Shown here in pieces: positions 25,395 to 34,523 of a DNA stretch of 64,000 nucleotides. The notes under the pieces were generated by a model. That model was not told the DNA's origin, ran no database searches, and saw only the letters and a program-made list of their open reading frames with translations. How positions within the stretch are numbered: position 1 is the stretch's first letter; every line of letters begins with the position of its first letter. The translations under genes were made by a program, and so were the position numbers. Source of the DNA: a bacterium (GTDB taxonomy: Bacteria; Myxococcota_A; Polyangia; Nannocystales; Nannocystaceae). Location of the stretch: the NCBI GenBank assembly GCA_024742475.1, contig JANSYI010000006.1, positions 62,001-126,000 of the forward strand. Reading direction: 5' to 3'.

Positions 25395-28184
25395 TCACTT
25401 GCGGAAGAGCCGGGGTGTCAGCCAAACGGCGCCCGCAGCAGCCACGAGCAGACCGATCGCCAGCCCCACCCCGAACTCGCGCAGCGGCGGCATGCGCGAG
25501 GCCAACAGAACCAGGAACGCGACGGCCAACTGAACACCCGTGATGAGGACGACGCCCCCGAGCGCGCGAGCGGCAGCATGGCCGTCGCCGCCCTCCTTCC
25601 GGGCGCGCACGCCTAAATGGATCGCGAAGTCGACGCCGGCGCCCAGCGCAATGCACGAGACCATGCTGGTCCCGATGCTGATCGGATGCCCGAGCAGCGC
25701 GAGCGTGCCCCCCGTGATCGCGAGCGTCCAGACCGCGGGCACGAGCGCTCGAATGTGGCCCGCGACGAGTAGCGTCAGGGCGAGCGCGCCGATGCTGACC
25801 AGCGTCGAGACCCCGAGGCTCTTGCGGACGGACTCCGCAAACGCCTGACCGATGACCGGCTGGCCCGTGACCGCGAGGCTCACAGGGAGCGTGCGTGCGA
25901 TGTCATCGCTGCCGACGCCCGGCGGCGCCGTCCATTCTTCGTCGCCAAGCTCGGAGAGCACGGTCAGGAGCTCGCCGCAGCGCCCCGTGGGTTTGGGCGG
26001 CACCACCTCCTCTTCGAAGCCCACCTCGTCGACCGTAGGCGGGGCCGCGGGAGCCGGGGCGCCCTCGAGCCCCAGCCGCGTGCAGGCACCGGTGACCTTG
26101 TATCGCTCGAGCGTCTCGTCGACCCAAAGGCCGAGCTGCTCCGCCGCAAACTTCACCCCTTCGGGATCGTTCTTCACCAGGGTCGGCAGGTGCTTGCGCA
26201 ACACCTCCTCGAGCGCCTCACCGCGCTTGGTCGCGATCGCCTCGAGCGGGACGGATTCGTACTCCGAGGGCTCGAGCGGCTCGACCACCTCTTCGGTGCC
26301 GAATGCCCGCGTCCTGGAGGCCTCGAGCTCCTTGGCCAGCGCAGGGTCGCGAGGGTCGACGGACTGCAGCGCATCGAGCGAGGCCGCATCGAACGGCTCG
26401 CCGAGCAGCCGCTGAACGCGGGCACGCACGGCCTCACGCCGCGCGGCGGAGACCTCGTCCACGCTCGCGGGCGCCACCCGAACCGCCCCATCCACGAGCC
26501 GGCCGCGAACGTCGTCGACGAGCGCTCGGATGCGGGCCGTGCTCGCCTGCATGTCCTCGCTCGAGGCCGGCGCGAGCTTGACGTGCACGATGGCGCCCTG
26601 CTGATCGGGGGTCATCAGCTGGGCCATCGGCGCCTGGTCGGCGAGGTTGCTGACGACCCGCCGCGCGCGGCCCGGTGTCGACGGCACGCCCTCGCGGCCA
26701 CCGAAGCCCTCGGTGAGCATGCCGACGGGGCCCAGCAGGCTACGGACCTCGGCCACGCCGTCCATGGTGGACAGGGGCTCGGTGATGTCGCGAATGATGC
26801 GGAGCACCGCGGGCTCCTGCAGGTCCCCCTCGACCGCGATCTGCACGAACTGCGACCCTCCGAAGTTCTCCGCCAAGAAGCGGTCCGCGCGTGCGGGCTC
26901 GCTGTCATGGTCGAACACGTTGCGCGTGTCGGGGTCGGGGGCCAGCGTGGCGGTCAACGCCGCTCCGACGACGCCCAGGGCCGCCAACGCCCAAACGGGG
27001 GGCATGAAGCGCAGCCCAACCGCACGATCGGCTTTGGTCGGGAGCGCCCGCTCCGGCAGCAGCGAGAGCAGCGCGGGCAGCACGAACAACGCCAACAGGA
27101 GGAGCAGCAGCACCCCGACGCCCGCGACGACGCCGAACCGCTGCATCGGCACCTGCGGCATGACGAGCAGCGCGAAGAATGCGGTGGCGGTGGTGATGCC
27201 CGAGAGCACGACCGGCACCAACAGCTCGCGCACCGTCTTCGACGCACGCTGTAGCGGCGTGCCACTTTGGCGCTGGTAGCCGGCGATGATGTGCATACCG
27301 AACGCACCACCGAGCGCGACCATCATCACCGGGGTCGTGCTGCTGACGATCGTCAGTGGCTCATCGAACCGTCCGTGAGCACCGACGATCAACCCCACGC
27401 CGAGCGCGGTGACCACGAGGTTGAGCGCAGCCCCGCTGAGGCTGCCCAGCAGCAGCGCCGAGGCGAGGACGAGCACGGCGATGACCGCTGGCGAGAGACG
27501 CTCGATGTCGGCGCGGCTCGACAGCGCCGCGGTGCTCTCGGCGAACGGGCCGCCCCCGAAGTGGGCTTCGCCGTCCCATTGCGCCTCGACGAGCTCGCGA
27601 ATGCCTTGCAGGTTGCTCGCGCGCTCGTTCGGGTCGTCGGTGCGCAGTAGGTAGACCAGGAGCACGGCCGCGGTGCCGTCGGTCGAGACGAGGTTGCCGA
27701 CCGCGTTCTCGTTGCCCAAGACGCGGTCGCGAATCTGTGCCGCGTCGGTGCTGCCCTTGGGGACCAGCGGTTCGACGACCAGGGTCTCGCCCTCGACCTT
27801 GGGGTCGGGCAGATCCGGGTAGGAGAGCACCAGCCGCACGCCCGGGAGCTCGGACACCGAAACGCCAAGCGCGCGGACGTCTTCGGTGACCGTGGGGACG
27901 AGCAGATCTTGCCCGTCGCGGCGCAGCCCCACCAAGCCCACCTCGAGCATGCCGAAGCGATCGGCGACGTCGTTGAAGGCGACGACGTCGGGGTGCTCGG
28001 GCGGCAAGAACGCGAGGACGTCGTCGTCGTGGCGCAGGGAGGCGACCCCGGGGATGAGCCAAGCGCACAGCGCCACCAGCAGCGCCAACACGACCCATCG
28101 CGCTTTGAGGATCGGGTGCACGCCGTGGGCTGGCGAAGGCTCGGAGCGATCCACAGAGGGCGACTCAGACGGCGACTCGGCCAC
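25395..28184 (-). CDS. RND superfamily (MMPL-type) lipid exporter
   Basis: Inner-membrane transporter of the MMPL/HpnN branch of RND permeases, 929 aa, GTG start. One N-terminal membrane helix (~28-50) is followed by a periplasmic loop, then helices at ~225-375, a hinge helix at ~395, a second large loop (~415-760), and C-terminal helices to 929. A typical GAFGMHIIAGYQRQ segment follows the first helix bundle, and GAGVDFAIHLGVRARKEGG is its counterpart in the second half. It starts 7 bases after ilvE. With the LolA-like and barrel genes downstream it forms a probable envelope lipid-export system. Substrate unknown. Confidence 0.9.
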   Translation of the reverse strand: MAESPSESPSVDRSEPSPAHGVHPILKARWVVLALLVALCAWLIPGVASLRHDDDVLAFLPPEHPDVVAFNDVADRFGMLEVGLVGLRRDGQDLLVPTVTEDVRALGVSVSELPGVRLVLSYPDLPDPKVEGETLVVEPLVPKGSTDAAQIRDRVLGNENAVGNLVSTDGTAAVLLVYLLRTDDPNERASNLQGIRELVEAQWDGEAHFGGGPFAESTAALSSRADIERLSPAVIAVLVLASALLLGSLSGAALNLVVTALGVGLIVGAHGRFDEPLTIVSSTTPVMMVALGGAFGMHIIAGYQRQSGTPLQRASKTVRELLVPVVLSGITTATAFFALLVMPQVPMQRFGVVAGVGVLLLLLLALFVLPALLSLLPERALPTKADRAVGLRFMPPVWALAALGVVGAALTATLAPDPDTRNVFDHDSEPARADRFLAENFGGSQFVQIAVEGDLQEPAVLRIIRDITEPLSTMDGVAEVRSLLGPVGMLTEGFGGREGVPSTPGRARRVVSNLADQAPMAQLMTPDQQGAIVHVKLAPASSEDMQASTARIRALVDDVRGRLVDGAVRVAPASVDEVSAARREAVRARVQRLLGEPFDAASLDALQSVDPRDPALAKELEASRTRAFGTEEVVEPLEPSEYESVPLEAIATKRGEALEEVLRKHLPTLVKNDPEGVKFAAEQLGLWVDETLERYKVTGACTRLGLEGAPAPAAPPTVDEVGFEEEVVPPKPTGRCGELLTVLSELGDEEWTAPPGVGSDDIARTLPVSLAVTGQPVIGQAFAESVRKSLGVSTLVSIGALALTLLVAGHIRALVPAVWTLAITGGTLALLGHPISIGTSMVSCIALGAGVDFAIHLGVRARKEGGDGHAAARALGGVVLITGVQLAVAFLVLLASRMPPLREFGVGLAIGLLVAAAGAVWLTPRLFRK

Positions 28185-28191
28185 GCGATGC

Positions 28192-29100
28192 TCAGCCCCA
28201 CACGGGCGTCAGCCAGTTGCGACGGTGCTCGACACGGCCGTGCACGACGTCCTGGAAGTGCGTCTGAATCTTCTTGGTGGTCTCGCCGACCCCGCCGTCG
28301 CCGAGCGGGCGACGATCGACGGTGCGGACCGGCGTGACCTGGGCACCGGTGCCGCACAGGAACATCTCATCGGCCACGTACAGCTCGCTGCGGCCCAGCG
28401 ACCGCTCCTCGAACTTCAGGCCCAAGTCCTCGGTGGCGAGTTGGATCAGTGTGCGGCGCGTGATGCCGTCGAGGTTGTCTTCGGTGCTCGGTGGGCTGAA
28501 CAGCACGCCGTCGCGGATGATGAAGATGTGCTCGGCGCTGCCCTCGGAGACCTTGCCCCCCTCGGTGAGGAAGATTGCCTCGTCGAAGCCGTTGTCGAAC
28601 GCCTCCCGACGCGCGAGCGCGGAGTTGAGGTAGGCGCCCGTTGGCTTGGTGCGCGAGGGGATCGCGTTGTCTCGAACGCGGCGCCACGAGCTGATGCACA
28701 CGTCGATGGCGTCCTTGTCGATGTACCGCTTCAGCGGCATGCAGTAGATGATGAAGGAGCTCGAGTCGATGTCGAGCACCGGCGCCAGCTCGTTGCTGTT
28801 GTGAATCAGCAAGGGGCGCATGTAGACGTCGTGGTGCACGTCGTTGCGGCGCAGCAGCTCGAGGTGGAGCTTGGAGACCTCGTCGACGTCGCCGGGCAGG
28901 CGCAGGTGGAGGATCTTCGCCGAGTGCTGGAGGCGGCGGACGTGTGCATCGAGCCGAAAGACGAAGACCTCCTTCTCGTCGTCGGAGAGGTAGCCTCGAA
29001 CGCCGCCGAAGCAGCCCATGCCGTAGTTGAGCGCTCGACATCGGACGCTCACCGTCGCATCCGCATCATCCAACCACTTGCCGTCCATGTACGTGACCAT
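28192..29100 (-). CDS. ilvE: Branched-chain amino acid aminotransferase
   Basis: PLP enzyme of fold type IV that interconverts Leu/Ile/Val and 2-oxo acids, 302 aa. ATG 29100 has a strong AAGGAGG 5 bases upstream. Family features include NYGMGCFGGVRGY near the N-terminus, the PLP-lysine region RTKPTGAYLNSALA, EAIFLTEGGKVSEGSAEHIF and LCGTGAQVTPV. The catalytic Lys is in SRTKPTG. It lies directly upstream of the RND gene. In myxobacteria, branched-chain 2-oxo acids also feed iso-fatty acids, which would give a loose link to a lipid-export unit (inference). Confidence 0.95.
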   Translation of the reverse strand: MVTYMDGKWLDDADATVSVRCRALNYGMGCFGGVRGYLSDDEKEVFVFRLDAHVRRLQHSAKILHLRLPGDVDEVSKLHLELLRRNDVHHDVYMRPLLIHNSNELAPVLDIDSSSFIIYCMPLKRYIDKDAIDVCISSWRRVRDNAIPSRTKPTGAYLNSALARREAFDNGFDEAIFLTEGGKVSEGSAEHIFIIRDGVLFSPPSTEDNLDGITRRTLIQLATEDLGLKFEERSLGRSELYVADEMFLCGTGAQVTPVRTVDRRPLGDGGVGETTKKIQTHFQDVVHGRVEHRRNWLTPVWG

Positions 29101-29455
29101 GATTCCTCCTTCTCGCTCGAGGGTGCGCCGCGTCTGGGGTGGCCTGATCGCCGCCGAGGACCGCACGCTTTGTTTGGGGGGACGACGCCTGCGCGCCGCG
29201 GGCGGACTATGCCAAGGATGACCCCCGCGTGCCAGTCCATCCGCTCGGCCCGGACGCACCGCGAACGCACTTGCACAGGCCCTCGGGGCCCCTTGGCCTC
29301 TGTGTTAGCTTGCGGCGATGGTGTCGCGCGCGCTCACGTCCCGAACGCAAGTCGCACGTAACGCGAGTGATGCATCGGCGAACCTCACGCGCGGCGCCCG
29401 GCCACTGTCGTGCCGTCGCCGCTAGCGACGGCCACGGCCTCTCGAACGACTCGCC
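29101..29455. other. Divergent 355-bp intergenic region
   Basis: It separates ilvE from the GT39-like gene and should hold both promoters. No convincing coding frame, tRNA or riboswitch is visible. The only clear structure is the hairpin at 29412-29432 close to the right-hand gene. Confidence 0.6.
29412..29432 (+). other. 8-bp stem hairpin just upstream of the GT39-like gene
   Basis: GCCGTCGC-CGCTA-GCGACGGC is a perfect inverted repeat, 23 bases before the ATG at 29456. No T-tract follows. It could be a leader hairpin or an operator. Confidence 0.4.
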
Positions 29456-32400
29456 ATGGTCTGGGTAACGCTCGGTCCCGCCGCCGTGATGGCCTCGCTC
29501 ATCGCGAGGGCCAACCGGGAAGCCTCGTTCCGAGACAAGCTCGAACAGTGGACCCTCTGCGCGGTCGTCACGCTGACCTACGTCGGGATGGCCGCCGTCG
29601 TGCTGGGGCTGTTCTCGATGTTCGACGGGGTCGCCCTGACGATCGCGTGCGCCACGATCGCGGCGATGCTGTGGCCGTGGCAAGGCGAGCGCAGCGTGTC
29701 ACGCCCGGCGCCGGGCGCTGGTCGAGCACTGCTGCCGCTGGCCATCGCGTTGCTCGCCGTCGGCCTTCGCCTGCCAGCCGCCGACTACGCGCTCGCCGGC
29801 CGTGACCAGGGCACGTACTCGCTGCGCGCCGAGCAGCTGGTGCGCACCGGCGGCTTCACGCACGTCGATCCGCAGCTCGCCGCCGCGAGTGCGCAGCGCG
29901 GCGAGCGGCCAGGGCCCGCGGACGTGCTCGGCGTCGTGCCCAAGCGGACCGAAGCGTGGCGGGAGGACACGTACGAGGGGAGCTATCGACCGGGCTGGTA
30001 CCTCGTCGACCGCGACCGCGGCGTCGTCGCCCCCCAGTTCTTTCACCTGCATCCCTCGCAGATGGCCGTGGTCGGGTTGATCGCTGGCCCGCAGTGGATG
30101 CACGGCCTGGTGGTCTTCGAGGCGTTCTTGCTGATCCTCGTCCTGTACTTCGTTGCCCGCAGGGTCCTCCGCTCCACCGGGTGGGCCGCGGTCGCGGCGC
30201 TGACGATGGCCGCCAGCCCGCTGGCGATCTGGGTGCATCGAACGCCCCTGACCGAGACACCGACGAGCCTGCTGCTGTGGGGCGCCGTGCTGTCGGTCGT
30301 CCGCTGTCCGGACCACAACATGCGAGGCCTCGACCGGGGCGCCGTACTGCTGGGGGCGACCGCGTGGGTTCGTGGGAACGCCTGGCTCACCGCGCCCCTG
30401 CTGCTCGCGATCCTCTGGCTGTTGCCGGGCCGATTCCCCGACCGGCGGCGCCCCGTGTTCGTCTACCTCGCGGTGCTGCTCGGCTCGGTGTTTGCGCACG
30501 CGCACTCGACGTTCCCCTACCTCGCCGACGAGCTGAACAAGCAGCTGCACGTCACCTGGCTTCGTTCCCCGTGGACGCTGGTGATCGGAGCGTCTTGCAT
30601 GGCGCTGGCGTGGTCGAGCATCGACGCGCTGTGGCTGGACCGGCGTGACGACGGGCCGACGCGCGCGTGGTTCCGTCGCAACCTCCCGCTGGTGATCGCG
30701 GGCGCCACGTTGCTGGGCGTGGTGGCCTACGGCGTCCTGCGGTGGTTGTCGCCGCCGGACACCCACGCACGCCTCGACCCGGCGTGGTCGATGTTCGGAC
30801 CCGTCGTGCTGGCAGGGGCAGTCCTCGCCCTCCCCGGCGCCGCGCTGCGGGTCAAGCTGACGCGGCCCCGCGACGTCTGGCTCACGGCGATCTCGGCCAC
30901 GATGACGGCGACCGTCATCCTCTATGCCCAGCGCAACCTCCCGCGCGCGGGCCTGTTCTACTACGGCCGCTACCTCGCCCCCGAACTCCTTCCAGCGGCG
31001 ATCCTTCTCAGCGTCGCGACGTTGCACGGCGTCGCGTCGCGCCTGCGCGGCTGGACCCGGCGAGCCTTCGTCGCGGCCGCGGTCACCGGCCTCGCGGTCA
31101 CCGTCGCGCTGCCGCTGCTGCGTACGCCCACGGTTCGGCTCCGCGAGTTCGAGGGCGCCGGCCGACTCGTCGACGCCGTCGCCGCCCGCCTGCCACCGGG
31201 CGCCATCGTGATCGCCGGCGGCGAAGGCTGGCATCACGGCCACACCTTCAACCAGGTCGGAGGCGCGCTCGCGATGAAGCATGGCATCGACGTCCTGCCC
31301 TACCACGGCCGCGAAGCCATGTACGCGCAGGCCTACGAGCTGCTCATCGAGGGCCCGAGGTCCAGCGGTACCGCGCCGCCCCCGGTCTTCGTGCTGCTCG
31401 GCGAGTCGACCCACCACTATCGCCCAGCACCCGGCGCCACGCCGCACGCCGCGTTCGACGACCGCTTGCCACCGCCGCTGCGTGCCGGTGAGGTCGTGGG
31501 CTTCGAGCTGTTCACCGACCGACTCACCCCAACCGAGCGCGCGATGCCGGTCAGGGTCACGCGCAACGAGCTGCGCATGGTGTTGATCGAGCTCGAAGTG
31601 GAACCGACGCGAAGCGGGGAGCGTCGCTGGCGGCTCGACGAGACGCGCGCGCTTTCCGTGGAAGGCGACTTCGTTCAAGCGCGTGACCACGTCTGCTTGG
31701 CGCGCGGCGGCACGATGACGATCCGGCTGCCTCCGGGACTGGGCGCTGGCTCCCTCGTCGTCGTGATGACGCCCGGCACCGACCGCAGCAACCCCGCGCT
31801 GAAGCTCTCCGTCGACGGCCGCGCAATCCCACTGCGCCGACTCCGTGCCCCGAACCGGCACCGAGACACCCTCGGGCCGTTCGTCGTTCGCGACGCCACC
31901 ACCGTTCGAGTCTCCGCGCTGGGCCGGGCACACGCAGGGGCTCCATGCAGCCGGGGCGGCATCGCCGAGCTGCGGTGGCTCGCGCCCGACAAGCCCATCG
32001 ACACGCGGACGCTCGAGGCGGTGACGCTCGGTCCGGCCAACGATCTCGGACATCCTCTCGAACCGACGATCTGGGTGCCGGGTCGGGGGCTCTCGCGCTA
32101 CCGGCCCGACCTCACGCCTGCCCCCGAGCTCGCCGGCCTCAGCCTCGTGCTGACCCCGCAGGAGGCGATCCGCTTCGGCCCCGAGTTCCTGCCCACCGGG
32201 AGCCCGATCGACGTCGTCGTCACGCTGACCCGCGCAGACGTCCGTGCCTCCGCGCGCCTGGTGCTTCGGGCGGATGCCGAGGTCGTCGCCGAGATCGACC
32301 CGCCCGATGCGAGGCGTGGCACCTGGCAGTCGAAACCGGTTCGCTGGACACCCCGCGAAGATCCCGTCCGTTGGTCGCTGGCGCTCGAGTCGGCCGGGCC

Positions 32401-32479
32401 GCGCGACGTGCTGCACGTCCGCGACGTCGGTCTGTTCTCCACGCAGGGCGGCGTGCAGAGCGTCGTGGTCGAGCGATAG
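29456..32479 (+). CDS. GT39-like polytopic membrane glycosyltransferase, large
   Basis: Membrane protein, 1007 aa. About 12 hydrophobic segments lie in residues 1-540. The first extracytoplasmic loop contains YALAGRDQGTYSLRAEQLVR, and later FFHLHPSQMAVVG, resembling the catalytic-loop region of GT39/ArnT/PMT-type glycosyltransferases, which use polyprenyl-phosphate sugars. Residues ~560-1007 are a soluble, beta-rich extracytoplasmic part with no recognised family; it may bind substrate. No glycan cluster surrounds it, so the acceptor is unknown. ATG 29456 is the first codon in frame that starts a membrane segment. Confidence 0.7.
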   Translation: MVWVTLGPAAVMASLIARANREASFRDKLEQWTLCAVVTLTYVGMAAVVLGLFSMFDGVALTIACATIAAMLWPWQGERSVSRPAPGAGRALLPLAIALLAVGLRLPAADYALAGRDQGTYSLRAEQLVRTGGFTHVDPQLAAASAQRGERPGPADVLGVVPKRTEAWREDTYEGSYRPGWYLVDRDRGVVAPQFFHLHPSQMAVVGLIAGPQWMHGLVVFEAFLLILVLYFVARRVLRSTGWAAVAALTMAASPLAIWVHRTPLTETPTSLLLWGAVLSVVRCPDHNMRGLDRGAVLLGATAWVRGNAWLTAPLLLAILWLLPGRFPDRRRPVFVYLAVLLGSVFAHAHSTFPYLADELNKQLHVTWLRSPWTLVIGASCMALAWSSIDALWLDRRDDGPTRAWFRRNLPLVIAGATLLGVVAYGVLRWLSPPDTHARLDPAWSMFGPVVLAGAVLALPGAALRVKLTRPRDVWLTAISATMTATVILYAQRNLPRAGLFYYGRYLAPELLPAAILLSVATLHGVASRLRGWTRRAFVAAAVTGLAVTVALPLLRTPTVRLREFEGAGRLVDAVAARLPPGAIVIAGGEGWHHGHTFNQVGGALAMKHGIDVLPYHGREAMYAQAYELLIEGPRSSGTAPPPVFVLLGESTHHYRPAPGATPHAAFDDRLPPPLRAGEVVGFELFTDRLTPTERAMPVRVTRNELRMVLIELEVEPTRSGERRWRLDETRALSVEGDFVQARDHVCLARGGTMTIRLPPGLGAGSLVVVMTPGTDRSNPALKLSVDGRAIPLRRLRAPNRHRDTLGPFVVRDATTVRVSALGRAHAGAPCSRGGIAELRWLAPDKPIDTRTLEAVTLGPANDLGHPLEPTIWVPGRGLSRYRPDLTPAPELAGLSLVLTPQEAIRFGPEFLPTGSPIDVVVTLTRADVRASARLVLRADAEVVAEIDPPDARRGTWQSKPVRWTPREDPVRWSLALESAGPRDVLHVRDVGLFSTQGGVQSVVVER

Positions 32480-32521
32480 TTCTCACGGGGAAGACCGAGG
32501 AGCCGCGGGTAGACTCCGGCC

Positions 32522-33268
32522 ATGACGCGACCCGAGCGACCTCGTGCGGTCATCACCGGCGCCGGCCGAGGGATCGGCAGAGCCATCGCGCAGGCGCTTG
32601 CCGCCGACCATGCGCTGGTGCTCGTCGGACGCCGCGAAGCGCCGCTGCGAGAGGTCGCGGCCGAGCTCGGCGGCGAGGCGATCGTCGCGGACCTGGCCGA
32701 CGCAGAGGATCGGGCGCAGCTGTGTGGGGCGATCGTCGGCGCGAGCGTGCTCGTGAACAACGCCGGAGTGGCGCCCTCGGCCCCCGCGCACCGGACCGAC
32801 GACGAGACCTGGGCCCGCACGATGACGGTCAACGCGACCGCACCGTTCGAGCTGGCGAGGGCCGTCATCCCCGGGATGAAGGCGGCGGGCTGGGGCCGCA
32901 TCGTCAACATCGCGTCCACCGCCGCGCTCAAGGGCTACAAGTTCACGGCCGCCTACTCGGCGAGCAAGGGGGCCCTGCTGGCCCTCAGCCGCGCCCTGGC
33001 GGTCGAGCTCGCCACGACCGGCGTCACCGTCAACGCGATCTGCCCGGGCTTCACCGACACCGACATCGTCGCGACCGCCACACGCAACATCGCCGGCAAG
33101 ACCGGCCGCAGCGAAGCCGACGCTCGCAAGAGCCTCGAGGCGTTCAACCCGATGCGGCGCTTGATCGCCCCGGCCGAGGTCGCCTCGATGGTGTCCTATC
33201 TCGTTCACGACGCCGCCGCGGCGATCACCGGCGCCGCCCTACCCCTCGACGGAGGAGAGACCGCATGA
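32522..33268 (+). CDS. Short-chain dehydrogenase/reductase
   Basis: NAD(P)-dependent 3-hydroxyacyl/3-oxoacyl-type oxidoreductase, 248 aa. Cofactor motif TGAGRGIGRAIA, NNAG in VLVNNAGVAP, catalytic Ser in NIASTAALKGY, and YSASKG are all intact. It heads a four-gene run (SDR, RidA, enoyl-CoA hydratase, acyl-CoA dehydrogenase) with ATGA overlaps at the first two joints. In clusters for 2-aminobenzoyl-CoA or salicylyl-CoA breakdown, an SDR of this kind is found with the same partners. A 3-hydroxyacyl-CoA dehydrogenase step is the likely role. Confidence 0.9.
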   Translation: MTRPERPRAVITGAGRGIGRAIAQALAADHALVLVGRREAPLREVAAELGGEAIVADLADAEDRAQLCGAIVGASVLVNNAGVAPSAPAHRTDDETWARTMTVNATAPFELARAVIPGMKAAGWGRIVNIASTAALKGYKFTAAYSASKGALLALSRALAVELATTGVTVNAICPGFTDTDIVATATRNIAGKTGRSEADARKSLEAFNPMRRLIAPAEVASMVSYLVHDAAAAITGAALPLDGGETA

Positions 33269-33672
33269 GCACCACCATCCTTCCCGACGACTGGCCCCGC
33301 CCCAAGGGCTACGCCAACGGCATGACCGCGCGCGGCCAGGTCCTCGCCATCGCTGGCATGATCGGCTGGGACACCTCCGAGGTGATCGTCTCCGACGCCT
33401 TCGTCCCGCAGTTCCGCCAGGCGCTCGCCAACGTCGTCGCCGTGGTGGAGGCGGCTGGCGCCACGTACGAGGCCATCATCAGCCTGACGCTCTACGTGAC
33501 CGACAAACACGCGTACTTGGACAACATCAAGGACGTCGGCGCCGTGTACCGCGAGCTCATGCCCAAGCACTACCCCGCGATGGCCCTCGTTCAGGTGAGC
33601 GCACTGGTCGAGGACCGCGCCCAAGTCGAGATTCAAGGCCTCGCGGTCTTGCCCGAGGACGCACGACGATGA
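33265..33672 (+). CDS. RidA-family enamine/imine deaminase
   Basis: Small YjgF/RidA-type trimer protein, 135 aa, in which family members hydrolyse reactive enamines or imines to ketones. The RidA core is visible as AIAGMIGWD, FRQALANVVAVVEAAGATYE and YPAMALVQVSALVEDRAQVE. The start overlaps the SDR stop and its stop overlaps the next start, so expression is coupled. In a pathway that dearomatises an amino-aromatic CoA thioester, an imine intermediate would need such a deaminase; this fits the bifunctional enzyme at 56604. Confidence 0.92.
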   Translation: MSTTILPDDWPRPKGYANGMTARGQVLAIAGMIGWDTSEVIVSDAFVPQFRQALANVVAVVEAAGATYEAIISLTLYVTDKHAYLDNIKDVGAVYRELMPKHYPAMALVQVSALVEDRAQVEIQGLAVLPEDARR

Positions 33673-34517
33673 CCCAGCACGACCCCGACTTCCGTCCCCT
33701 GCCCCTACCGACGCCCGAGTCCTTCGCGTACGAAGAGCGCGACGGTGTCGGCGTCATCACGCTCAGCCGCCCCGAGCGCTACAACGCCCTCACCTTCGCG
33801 GTCTACCGCGAGCTTACCGACTTCTTCGCGACCATCGAGCGCCGCAGCCTCGCCGAGGGCGGCGCGCGAGCCCTGGTCCTGCAAGGCGAGGGCAAGGCGT
33901 TTTGCAGCGGCGGAGACGTCGAGGACATCATCACGCGGCTGTTCGAGCGCGACACGCAAGGGCTGCTTCGCTTCACCCGCATGACCGGCGAGCTGATCGC
34001 CAACATTCGCCGCTGCCAGCTCCCCGTGGTCGCGAGCATCAAGCGCGTCGCGGCGGGCGCGGGCGCGGTGATGGCCCTCGCCAGCGACCTGCGGGTCATG
34101 GGCAAGGGCTCGTTCTTCTCGTTCCTGTTCCCGCAGGTAGGCCTCTCGGGCGCGGACATGGGCGCGAGCTGGCTGCTCCCTCGCGTGGTGGGCCTGGGAC
34201 ATGCGTCCGAGATCTTGATGCTCGGCGGTCGCGTGCACGCCGACCGCTGCGCGCAGATCGGCCTGGCCACCCGCGTCGTCGACGACGAGGACCGCGCCAA
34301 CGTGGACGCCGAGGCGTTTGCGCTGGCCAAGCAGCTCGCCTCGGGTCCGCACTTCGGGCTGCGGATGACCAAGGTGATGCTGCAAAAGGAGCTCGACATG
34401 GGGTTCACCGACGCCATCGAGGCCGAAGCGCAGGCGCAGGCCCTGTGCATGGAGCACCCCGACTTCAAAGAAGCCAACGACGCCTGGCTCGCCAAGCGCG
34501 ACCCGCAGTGGAAGTGA
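33669..34517 (+). CDS. Enoyl-CoA hydratase/isomerase family protein
   Basis: Crotonase-fold enzyme, 282 aa. The CoA-binding/oxyanion regions appear as GEGKAFCSGGDVEDI and SIKRVAAGAGAVMALASDL, followed by FFSFLFPQVGLSGADMGASW. The Glu pair of classic hydratases is not obvious, so isomerase or hydrolase action is possible. Position between RidA and acyl-CoA dehydrogenase matches operons that degrade ring-opened aryl-CoA intermediates. Only six bases separate it from the next gene. Confidence 0.9.
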   Translation: MTQHDPDFRPLPLPTPESFAYEERDGVGVITLSRPERYNALTFAVYRELTDFFATIERRSLAEGGARALVLQGEGKAFCSGGDVEDIITRLFERDTQGLLRFTRMTGELIANIRRCQLPVVASIKRVAAGAGAVMALASDLRVMGKGSFFSFLFPQVGLSGADMGASWLLPRVVGLGHASEILMLGGRVHADRCAQIGLATRVVDDEDRANVDAEAFALAKQLASGPHFGLRMTKVMLQKELDMGFTDAIEAEAQAQALCMEHPDFKEANDAWLAKRDPQWK

Positions 34518-34523
34518 GACGCG

